DNA of 64,000 nt from an uncultured Bacteroidales bacterium. GTDB lineage: Bacteria; Bacteroidota; Bacteroidia; Bacteroidales; Lentimicrobiaceae. Shown here one piece after another: positions 7,374-14,813 of this stretch. The notes beneath the pieces are model-generated. The model did not search any database, was not told where the DNA came from, and saw only the letters and a program-made list of their open reading frames with translations. Within the stretch, counting starts at the first letter, position 1. Each line of letters starts with the position of its first letter. Both the position numbers and the translations under genes were made by a program. The stretch spans positions 55,580 through 119,579 of the forward strand of contig CALCQV010000039.1 of the NCBI GenBank assembly GCA_937894795.1, written 5' to 3'.

Positions 7374-8264
7374 ATGAGCACTATCACTATTGATCCAAAT
7401 GCCGGTTTTTGTCCAGGGGTCACTAAGGCAATCAACGTTGCCGGAAAGCTGCTTGAAGACAACACTGATGTGTATAGTCTGGGAGAGCTTGTACATTGTC
7501 CCGAGGAATTGAACCGACTGGAGGACAGTGGTTTAAAGATAATGTCTCTTGATGATCTTGATGAAGTGAATCATTCCAAAATTCTAATCAGGGCACACGG
7601 AGTTACTCCTGATACTCAATATAAGCTTCAGATATCAAACAATGAGGTGGTTGATGCAACTTGCAGGATAGTTCAAAACCTTCAACAAAAGATAAAGATA
7701 AGCAGTCTGCGCATGCAGTCGATCGGTGGACAAATTATCATATTTGGCAAGAGAAAGCATCCTGAAGTTGAGGGATTGATAGGCTACTGCTGCAGTAAAG
7801 TGGTCATTGTAGAAAAGGCTGATGATATCTCAGGTATTGATCTCCATTCTCCAATGGACATATTTGCGCAAACGACTGTAAATGTTGCAGATTTTGAACA
7901 CTTTATTTCAGTTTTATATGCACGTTTGAAGGAATCAGGAATTAATGATGAGAATGTTCAGATTTTCAACACCATCTGTGGTAGTATAAAACATAGAGTG
8001 CCAAACTTGAAGTTATTTGCACGGGAAAATGATGCCATAGTATTTGTTTCAGGTGAACAGAGTTCTAATGGAGCGTATTTATCCTCAATAAGCAAGGAGG
8101 TAAATGTAAATACCTATAAAATATCTGATGAAAAGCAATTGAAGTCTGAGTGGTTTGAAGGTGTGCAGAAAATTGGAGTTACCGGTGCTGCATCAACCCC
8201 AATATGGTTATTGGAGAAGGTTGCCGCTGAAATTGAGCATTTAATTAGTCACAAAGCCGAATAA
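7374..8264 (+). CDS. ispH: 4-hydroxy-3-methylbut-2-enyl diphosphate reductase
   Basis: IspH (LytB) makes IPP and DMAPP from HMBPP, the final step of the MEP isoprenoid pathway, using a 4Fe-4S cluster. The 296-residue protein keeps the three cysteines in their usual settings: 'GFCPGV' near the N-terminus, 'DATCRIVQ' and 'NTICGSIKHR'. Substrate-binding histidines appear in 'GELVHCPEE' and 'RAHGV', and the catalytic Glu region in 'KRKHPEVEG'. The start at 7374 fits both the family and the promoter. It lies after porQ and before recF, with its own promoter. Confidence 0.95.
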   Translation: MSTITIDPNAGFCPGVTKAINVAGKLLEDNTDVYSLGELVHCPEELNRLEDSGLKIMSLDDLDEVNHSKILIRAHGVTPDTQYKLQISNNEVVDATCRIVQNLQQKIKISSLRMQSIGGQIIIFGKRKHPEVEGLIGYCCSKVVIVEKADDISGIDLHSPMDIFAQTTVNVADFEHFISVLYARLKESGINDENVQIFNTICGSIKHRVPNLKLFARENDAIVFVSGEQSSNGAYLSSISKEVNVNTYKISDEKQLKSEWFEGVQKIGVTGAASTPIWLLEKVAAEIEHLISHKAE

Positions 8265-8314
8265 TAAAGCATTATTTTCAACTACTTTAAAGATCATCAA
8301 CGAATTCTATAACC

Positions 8315-9427
8315 ATGTTCCTAAAAAATTTACAGCTTTATAATTTTAAGAACTATTCAGAGAACAGTTTTGCATTTTCTGACCATATCAACTGTTTCAT
8401 CGGCGATAATGGTGAGGGTAAAACAAATATTCTTGATGCTATTTATTATCTTTCATTTACCAAGAGCTATTTCAACCTTATTGATAATCAAAATATTAAA
8501 CATGGTGAAGAGTTCTTTGCCATCCATGGTAAATTCCATAGAAATTCGAATCTTGTTGATGATGTAAGCTGTATTCAAAAGCGCGGTGCCAAGAAGCAGT
8601 TTAAGAAGAATGGTAAGGAATATGAACGTTTGGCTGATCATATTGGGGAGTTACCTTTAGTGATGGTATCACCTTATGACAGAGACCTCATAAATGAGGG
8701 AAGTGAGATCAGAAGAAAATACATTGATAGCGTAATTTCCCAGTTCGACCGGTTCTACCTGGACGACCTTATCACTTATAACAAAGCCTTATGGCAGCGC
8801 AATGCACTACTGAAGCAGTTTGGTGAAAAGAGATATTATGATCATGCAACACTTGAAATCTACGGTAAGCAAATGGAAGAACCCGCTGCCAGAATATTTG
8901 CTAAACGTGCTGAATTTCTTGCCGGCTTTATTCCTGTTTTCCGTCATTATTTTGAGTTTATAACCAATGGGAAAGAAGTGGTTGATATAAATTATTATTC
9001 AGACTTGTCAGATAAATCACTGGCTGAGATATTTTCTTCCAATACAGAGCGTGATCTATCCATGAGGTATACAACAGGGGGGATACACAAGGATGATCTC
9101 GACTTTAAGATCATGGATCTGCCGGTGAAAAAATTTGGATCACAAGGTCAGCAGAAATCATTCCTTGTTGCCCTTAAACTTGCACAGTTTGAATACACCA
9201 AGAATATCAAAGGTTTTAAGCCAATACTGCTTTTTGATGATATTTTTGATAAGCTTGATTATAAAAGAGTAATGCAGATTATTAACCTTGTTGGTGGTAA
9301 CAGCTTTGGCCAGGTATTCATAACCGATACACAGCCCGAAAGAATCAATATGTTATTTAAGGATTCTGAGCAGGATCACCTCATTTATAAAGTTATAAAT
9401 GGCTCAGCATCTGTTCAATATTCCTGA
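8315..9427 (+). CDS. recF: DNA replication and repair protein RecF
   Basis: RecF, an SMC-like ATPase that loads RecA at single-strand gaps with RecO and RecR (recR lies at 46196 in this window). The 370-residue protein has the Walker A loop 'GDNGEGKTN' at about residues 30-38, the signature region 'GSQGQQKSFLVALKLAQ' and Walker B 'PILLFDDIFDKLD'. 'GGIHKDDL' is also typical of RecF. It starts 50 bp after ispH and ends 1 bp before the DciA-like gene, so those two are probably co-transcribed. Confidence 0.95.
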   Translation: MFLKNLQLYNFKNYSENSFAFSDHINCFIGDNGEGKTNILDAIYYLSFTKSYFNLIDNQNIKHGEEFFAIHGKFHRNSNLVDDVSCIQKRGAKKQFKKNGKEYERLADHIGELPLVMVSPYDRDLINEGSEIRRKYIDSVISQFDRFYLDDLITYNKALWQRNALLKQFGEKRYYDHATLEIYGKQMEEPAARIFAKRAEFLAGFIPVFRHYFEFITNGKEVVDINYYSDLSDKSLAEIFSSNTERDLSMRYTTGGIHKDDLDFKIMDLPVKKFGSQGQQKSFLVALKLAQFEYTKNIKGFKPILLFDDIFDKLDYKRVMQIINLVGGNSFGQVFITDTQPERINMLFKDSEQDHLIYKVINGSASVQYS

Positions 9428-9428
9428 C

Positions 9429-9713
9429 ATGACAAACGACCAAACACTTAAAGAAGCCATTGAAGCCTGGATTGCCCAATATAAATACCGGGATAAATTT
9501 TATGAAGGTAAAATAATTAACCTGTGGGATTCAATAGTAGGTGTGATGATTTCAAGGGAAACAGAACAACTGTACATAAAAAACAAGGTTCTTTTTGTGA
9601 AGTTAAAATCACCTGCATTAAAATTTGAATTGGAATATGCTAAAACGAAACTGATAAAAAGTCTTAATAAAAAGGCTGATCATGAAGTTATTACCGATAT
9701 CATTTTCCTTTGA
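9429..9713 (+). CDS. DUF721 / DciA-like protein
   Basis: A 94-residue DUF721 protein. DUF721 includes DciA, the ancestral loader of the replicative helicase DnaB in bacteria that lack DnaC. The start at 9429 lies 1 nt after the recF stop; the longer frame from 9399 would overlap recF. Visible family features are 'LKEAIEAWIAQY' (helix), 'LWDSIVGVMISRET' corresponding to the conserved W..vVG....T segment, and 'VLFVKLKSPALKFEL' matching the 'L.V.v.sp.w..eL' strand. Linkage to recF fits a replication/repair role. Helicase loading is inferred from the family only. Confidence 0.8.
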   Translation: MTNDQTLKEAIEAWIAQYKYRDKFYEGKIINLWDSIVGVMISRETEQLYIKNKVLFVKLKSPALKFELEYAKTKLIKSLNKKADHEVITDIIFL

Positions 9714-9714
9714 T

Positions 9715-10326
9715 TCATCTAATATTGCAGAGTATCATTTTCTTCCCGTTAATATAACCTTCAAGTTTGTCGCCAACCAGCACAGGGCCTACACCTGCAG
9801 GGGTTCCGGTGAAGATGAGATCACCCATTTTTAGAGTTACAAATCTGGAAACATAGGCAATGATTGTATCAAAGCTGAAAATCATTTGTGAAGAATAGCC
9901 ATTCTGCACTTGCACATCATTCTTGTACAGACTAAAATTGATATTATCCAGGTCGGGGATTTCTTCAATCGGGATAAACTCACTTACCGGGGCTGATGAA
10001 TCAAAAGCTTTGGCAATTTCCCAGGGTAATCCATTTTGCTTAGCATGCTGTTGTAGATCACGCGCTGTAAAATCTATGCCAAATCCAATAGCATCATAAT
10101 AAGTGTGCGCATGTTTCTGATTTATATTTTTACCAACCTTATTGATATGCAGCACAAGCTCTCCTTCATAGTGAATATCATTTGAAAAGGCCGGATAAAA
10201 GAAAGGCAGGTTGCCTCTAACCAATGCCGATTCAGGTTTCATGAAGAAAACAGGGGTGGCCGGTAATGCATTGTTTAGTTCTTTGGCATGCTCAGTATAA
10301 TTCCGTCCAATGCAAATAATCTTCAT
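9715..10326 (-). CDS. Fumarylacetoacetate hydrolase family protein
   Basis: A 203-residue enzyme of the FAH superfamily, whose members hydrolyse or decarboxylate acyl-pyruvates and related 2-oxo acids with a divalent metal. Features are the start 'IICIGRNYTEHAKEL', 'PVFFMKPESALV' and the metal-binding 'HYEGELVLHI', with the acidic pair separated by one residue. The closing 'GDLIFTGTPAGVGPVLVGD' is diagnostic. The size fits short FAHD1-like members (acylpyruvase or oxaloacetate decarboxylase), but the substrate cannot be read from the sequence. It converges with the DciA-like gene, with 1 bp between the two coding ends. Confidence 0.88.
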   Translation of the reverse strand: MKIICIGRNYTEHAKELNNALPATPVFFMKPESALVRGNLPFFYPAFSNDIHYEGELVLHINKVGKNINQKHAHTYYDAIGFGIDFTARDLQQHAKQNGLPWEIAKAFDSSAPVSEFIPIEEIPDLDNINFSLYKNDVQVQNGYSSQMIFSFDTIIAYVSRFVTLKMGDLIFTGTPAGVGPVLVGDKLEGYINGKKMILCNIR

Positions 10327-10420
10327 TTTTCTTTAAGTTAAGATAATACTGAATGTAAGGAATGATTCAGGGTGTTTTCGGGTTATCTCACCTCAATACC
10401 TGTTTGTATCAGGAGCTTAG

Positions 10421-11245
10421 TTATGAAATGTTTACCGAATTCTTGTTGAATCCCCTCAATTTGATGGATGTTATTATTCTCTTGGTGTACAAAGGGAAAT
10501 CTGCTTTCATCATCCAATCATAATATGAAGGTTCCATATTGAAGATATCCTCCACTGCTTTTCCTTTATACTTTCCAAAATTAAACACCTCTTTTTCTTT
10601 GGCATTATATATAATATGTCCCGCCAGGTCAACATTCCTGTTTTGGAATGAGAAGTCATGAAGTGCTTTTATGTCATTAATAATAGGTTTAATGCTATTA
10701 CCATTTGCATCAGTATAGACCGCATCTTTATAACATTCAAGCTGTGCTTTCAATATTTCATAGGTAGCTTTTGCGTCAAATTCAGCAGAATGGGCATTCT
10801 CAAGTTCCTTATTGCAATAGAACTTATAGGCAGCCTTGAGTGTACGTGGCTCCATTTTATGAAATATATTCTGCACATCAACAAATCGCCGACCTTTCAG
10901 ATCAAAGACAATATCTGCTCTCAGGAATTCTTCAACCAGCAATGGAATATCGAATTTATTTGAATTATAACCTCCAAGATCACAGTTGTTCAGAAACAAT
11001 GCAATCTTAGGGCCTAGTTCTGCAAATGTGGGTTCGTTGACAAGATCTGCATCATTGATGCCGTGTACAGCGGTTGCCTCAGGTGGAATAGGGATGGTAG
11101 GATTTACCCTTTGAGTTAAAATATGTTCCTTGCCATCAGGATTGATTTTTATTATACTGATCTCAATGATCCGGTCAGTGGCTACATTTGTACCTGTCGT
11201 TTCCAGGTCAAATACTGCAAGTGGTTTAATAAGGTTTAGTTCCAT
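10421..11245 (-). CDS. DEDDh 3'-5' exonuclease, DNA polymerase III epsilon-like
   Basis: A 274-residue exonuclease. The DEDDh motifs are 'VFDLETTG' (residues 11-18), 'GGYNSNKFDIPLL' and 'HSAEFDAKATYEI', with the final His-x4-Asp. The C-terminal about 60 residues ('FNFGKYKGKAVEDI', 'EPSYYDWMM') form a DUF3820-like module often appended to this exonuclease type in Bacteroidota. It may proofread or act in repair; it is not clearly the dedicated DnaQ. It starts just after the E2 terminator hairpin and ends 94 bp before the FAH gene. Confidence 0.85.
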   Translation of the reverse strand: MELNLIKPLAVFDLETTGTNVATDRIIEISIIKINPDGKEHILTQRVNPTIPIPPEATAVHGINDADLVNEPTFAELGPKIALFLNNCDLGGYNSNKFDIPLLVEEFLRADIVFDLKGRRFVDVQNIFHKMEPRTLKAAYKFYCNKELENAHSAEFDAKATYEILKAQLECYKDAVYTDANGNSIKPIINDIKALHDFSFQNRNVDLAGHIIYNAKEKEVFNFGKYKGKAVEDIFNMEPSYYDWMMKADFPLYTKRIITSIKLRGFNKNSVNIS

Positions 11246-11251
11246 TAAAAT

Positions 11252-11286
11252 AAAAAAGCATCAGAAACGGTATTATTCCTGATGCT
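11252..11286 (-). terminator. Rho-independent terminator after the E2 gene
   Basis: Read on the minus strand, AGCATCAG and CTGATGCT form an 8-bp stem (11257-11264 with 11279-11286) followed by six T (11252-11257). It lies 23 bp after the E2 stop and directly before the exonuclease start. Confidence 0.8.
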
Positions 11287-11308
11287 GCTAATTTAGACAA
11301 AATACACT

Positions 11309-12691
11309 TTAGATTACCCGGTTTGTATCAAAGCTTTCTAATATTTGTTGCATTTTCTGCAGAAACTTTCCACCCAGTGCGCCATCTACAACCCTATGGT
11401 CGTAGGCTAACGATAGAATGATCATGTGTCTGATTGCAATAACATCACCCTGCTCTGTTTCCAATACTACCGGTTTCTTTTTAATAACGCCCAATCCCAG
11501 TATTGCAACCTGTGGCTGATTTATGATCGGAGATCCTGTAATACTTCCGAATGTACCAAGATTGGTTATAGTAAAGGTACCACCCTGTATATCATCGGGA
11601 TCAAGCTTATTCTTCCTTGCTTTCTCTGCCAGACTGTTCACTTCCTTGGCAAGTCCAAGCAGACTCTTTTGATCCGCATTTTTGATGACGGGTACAATAA
11701 GATTACCTGTAGGTAAGGCAGCAGCAATGCCAATGTTTATATTTTTCCGCAATATTACATTATACCCATCAACAGATGCATTAACTCCTCTCAGTTCCTT
11801 GATTGCCATGGTGGCAGCTTCAACAAATATGGGTGTGAAGGTGATCTTCTCTTTTTCGCGATTGAAGAATTCATTTTTAACCTTTTCACGCCATTGTACC
11901 ATATTGGTAACGTCAACTTCAATAAATGATGTTACATGTGGTGAAACCTGCTTTGACATTACCATATGATCAGCTATAAGCTTACGCATTCGGTCCATTT
12001 CAACAATCTCATCACCCTGATGTGCCGTAACCTGAGGTGCCGGCTTTGCAGTTGAAGGAATAGAGGCACTGGTTGTTTCCTGTGTAATTTCAGATTTAAC
12101 CTGTACCTGTTTGTTTGCAGCTGCAGGTGGTGTAGTCCGGTCATTCCTTTTTTCAATAAATACCAGAAGATCATTCTTTGTTACCCGTCCTTCTTTTCCG
12201 GTACCGGCTATCTTGTTGAGTTCTCCAATGGTTATTCCTTCTGTTTTAGCAATGTTTTTCACCAATGGTGAATAAAAACGGTCAGAAATATCCATATCAG
12301 CCTCAATTTCGACATTTATCCTGCTCTCTGCAACAGGTTGTTGTTGCTTAGTGTCATCAACAGCTTTTGCAGTTTCAACTGACTTGGCAGCAGGCGCTGA
12401 CTGTTCAGCTTTATTGGCGGTGTTACCTGAAACAGGTTTGGAGCTCCCGGGTTCTGTTTCAATAATTGCAATTATCTTTCCAACCTCAACTACATCACCC
12501 TCGTTGTATTTTAATTCAATAAGCTGGCCTTCAACAGGTGAAGGTATTTCTGAGTCAACTTTGTCAGTGGCTATTTCCACTATTGCATCGTCTTCCTCTA
12601 TCATATCACCCGGTTGTTTAAGCCAACGGGTTATGGTTGCTTCAATAATACTCTCGCCCAGCTTGGGCATTATTACTTCAAATTGTGCCAT
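11309..12691 (-). CDS. 2-oxoacid dehydrogenase E2 (dihydrolipoamide acyltransferase)
   Basis: The E2 core subunit of a 2-oxoacid dehydrogenase complex, 460 residues, moving the acyl group from lipoamide to CoA. In order: a lipoyl domain (about 1-77; lipoylated Lys in 'IATDKVDSEIPSP'), an Ala/Pro/Gln-rich linker, an E1/E3-binding domain (about 135-180, 'YSPLVKNIAKTEGI' to 'VTKNDLL'), a second linker, and the catalytic domain (about 227-460) ending in 'AYDHRVVDGALGGKFL' with the active-site His and Asp. The fused E1 gene lies upstream on the same strand at 14814-17246, and the two probably form one complex. The branched-chain type is favoured by the E1 architecture, but substrate choice is not certain. 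Confidence 0.93.
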   Translation of the reverse strand: MAQFEVIMPKLGESIIEATITRWLKQPGDMIEEDDAIVEIATDKVDSEIPSPVEGQLIELKYNEGDVVEVGKIIAIIETEPGSSKPVSGNTANKAEQSAPAAKSVETAKAVDDTKQQQPVAESRINVEIEADMDISDRFYSPLVKNIAKTEGITIGELNKIAGTGKEGRVTKNDLLVFIEKRNDRTTPPAAANKQVQVKSEITQETTSASIPSTAKPAPQVTAHQGDEIVEMDRMRKLIADHMVMSKQVSPHVTSFIEVDVTNMVQWREKVKNEFFNREKEKITFTPIFVEAATMAIKELRGVNASVDGYNVILRKNINIGIAAALPTGNLIVPVIKNADQKSLLGLAKEVNSLAEKARKNKLDPDDIQGGTFTITNLGTFGSITGSPIINQPQVAILGLGVIKKKPVVLETEQGDVIAIRHMIILSLAYDHRVVDGALGGKFLQKMQQILESFDTNRVI

Positions 12692-12709
12692 AATATTTTT
12701 AAATTGATT

Positions 12710-12765
12710 GGCTGCTTTAGCCGATTAAACTATCGCTTTTAGCGATTCCGTATTTAACAAACTTA
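12710..12765 (-). promoter_or_regulatory. Candidate promoter and leader hairpins of the E2 gene
   Basis: On the minus strand TAAGTTTG (12758-12765) matches the -7 consensus, about 66 nt before the E2 start. The leader between them holds two short perfect hairpins, ATCGCT/AGCGAT with a 3-nt loop (12732-12746) and GGCT/AGCC (12710-12722). Regulatory meaning is unknown. Confidence 0.35.
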
Positions 12766-12815
12766 TATGCAAAAGGTTTAGCGAATCATGCCAACTATTA
12801 TGAATTTAGTAGTCA

Positions 12816-14774
12816 TTATGCACGACCCATGTTCCTAAATCCCCGCCAAATGATGTTAATGTCAGTCCCCATCTTATAATCACGTGCATATAGCATGTTT
12901 AGCCTGGAGGCCGTTTCAGGATCTATCTTTTTATCAGGAAATACATCTGTGGGATTAAGTACTCCCTTTTTTATTTTTGGCAGGCTTCCATCATTATGGG
13001 TGCCATATCCTACCCATGTTTTTATACCTGTCAGCACACATAGAATGTTCAATATAAAGCCGGGAGGCCTTTTTGTAATCCACATAAATATTGGAAAGAG
13101 GGCTAACAGTATCAATGAAATTCCAAGGTCAAACAATCTTTTATTTCGTTGATTGTTGGGTTTGCCAATGGAATTAATGTCTATGACATACAGGTCGCGT
13201 GTAGTGTTGATTGAATTTGAGCCAATAATCGACAAGCTTTCAGGTGGGGCTATCTTGAAATCAACCTCACTTTGTTGCAACTGCGTCATGATGTCAATAA
13301 TATTTTGAGCAGGGATGTCCTTTGCACAGAATATTATCTCATCAATTTTGTAAATGCTGATGATTTCAGAAATCTGACTGAGTGAGCCAATGAACCCTTC
13401 GCCTTTCTCCATTTCTTTATCAACGCTCACAAGCCCTATAAAAGCAGGATTTGCAAGCGTTTTATGCAAGAGATCGGCTACCCGTACTGCTTCATTTTCT
13501 TCTCCAACAATAATGAATCTTTTGTTTTGATTGAAGCCCAGCCGATAGTCCCTGAACCCCATAAAATGTAGAATCAGCCTGATTCCGATCATGGATAGGA
13601 GTGACCATATACCGGCCAGAATAATTATAGCTCGTGAAAAGCGAAAATGGGTGGGTAGCAGTGCATAGAATACAAGAATTGCAATGGAACCTGCCAGTAT
13701 CCCGGCAACTATTTTACGCAGTTTCAATGGTTTATCATAACCTCCGGTTACGAAGACTGAGAATAGCCAAATAATGACGTAAATTGGCAGGACTATCGAT
13801 AGAAACATTGATGGGTAGTGACCTCCAATGGTATAGATTACATTGCTTTCCCAGTAATCAACAATCAGCAATGAACCCAGATAGATAACGAGGGCATCGA
13901 TAAGTGGCAGCAGAAGTTTACGAAGCACCCTTGTAAGTATGGCCAATCCTGCCCTTAAGTAAATTGCCATGTGAATAAGCAGGGAGAATAGCCTTGCATT
14001 CTTTTGTGAAAAATGCTTTTTGGCGAAGATAATCATTGCATTATAGAAGACGAAAACATAGTTAATACTTGATTTCTTGGTGCTTTCTCCTTTATAATGT
14101 ATGATCCTTGCCTCAGGGAAGTAATAATTCTTATAACCGCCTTTTATAATCCGGTAACTCAGATCAATGTCCTCTCCATACATGAAGAATGTTTCGTCAA
14201 GTGTACCAACCTTATCAATAGCCTCTTTCCTTAACATCATGAAAGCTCCTGAAAGGATATCGACCTGATGTGTTTGATCTTTATCGAGATAGCTGAGATG
14301 GTATTTGCCGAAAGTTCTTGATTTTGGGAACAAGGCAGATAATCCGAATATTTTATAAAATGCAACATCAGGGGTAGGCAAGCCTCTCTTTGATTCAGGC
14401 AGGAACTTGCCCTTCCCATCAACCATCTTGATGCCTAATCCACCTGCTTCAGGATGCTCATCCATGAAAGCAATACATCTTTTTAACGTATCATGCTCCA
14501 ACACGGTATCAGGATTGAGCAGCAGTATATATTCACCCTTAGCTACCTTAATGGCTTGATTATTAGCGCGTGAAAAGCCCGTGTTGTCCTTATTGGCAAT
14601 AAGTGTGATCCATGGAAATTTACTGATAACCATTTCGTTGGAACCATCAACCGAATTGTTGTCTACGACAAATACCTCAGCTTCAAGTCCTTTTATAGCA
14701 TCTTCAACAGAATGCAGGCATTGCTCAAGAAAATATCTAACGTTGTAATTGACAATTACAATAGAAAGCTTCAT
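12816..14774 (-). CDS. Family 2 glycosyltransferase fused to a degenerate glycosylphosphotransferase-like region
   Basis: A 652-residue membrane enzyme for envelope or exopolysaccharide assembly. Residues 1-270 form a GT2 rhamnosyltransferase-like domain: 'LSIVIVNYNVRYFL', 'NKDNTGFSRANNQ', 'ILLLNPDTVL' (DxD-type) and 'FFMYGEDIDLSYR'. Several membrane helices follow (about 285-400). Next comes a Rossmann-like segment ('RFIIVGEENEAVRVADLL') and a final helix 'KRLFDLGISLILLALFPIF', resembling polyprenyl glycosylphosphotransferases such as WbaP. The catalytic core of that family (the KFRSM region) is absent, so this half is probably non-catalytic. The gene sits between E1 and E2 on the same strand, 39 bp after E1. 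Confidence 0.82.
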   Translation of the reverse strand: MKLSIVIVNYNVRYFLEQCLHSVEDAIKGLEAEVFVVDNNSVDGSNEMVISKFPWITLIANKDNTGFSRANNQAIKVAKGEYILLLNPDTVLEHDTLKRCIAFMDEHPEAGGLGIKMVDGKGKFLPESKRGLPTPDVAFYKIFGLSALFPKSRTFGKYHLSYLDKDQTHQVDILSGAFMMLRKEAIDKVGTLDETFFMYGEDIDLSYRIIKGGYKNYYFPEARIIHYKGESTKKSSINYVFVFYNAMIIFAKKHFSQKNARLFSLLIHMAIYLRAGLAILTRVLRKLLLPLIDALVIYLGSLLIVDYWESNVIYTIGGHYPSMFLSIVLPIYVIIWLFSVFVTGGYDKPLKLRKIVAGILAGSIAILVFYALLPTHFRFSRAIIILAGIWSLLSMIGIRLILHFMGFRDYRLGFNQNKRFIIVGEENEAVRVADLLHKTLANPAFIGLVSVDKEMEKGEGFIGSLSQISEIISIYKIDEIIFCAKDIPAQNIIDIMTQLQQSEVDFKIAPPESLSIIGSNSINTTRDLYVIDINSIGKPNNQRNKRLFDLGISLILLALFPIFMWITKRPPGFILNILCVLTGIKTWVGYGTHNDGSLPKIKKGVLNPTDVFPDKKIDPETASRLNMLYARDYKMGTDINIIWRGFRNMGRA

Positions 14775-14813
14775 TTATAAGCTTGTTTAAATAGCATGTA
14801 AAGGTATTAAAAG

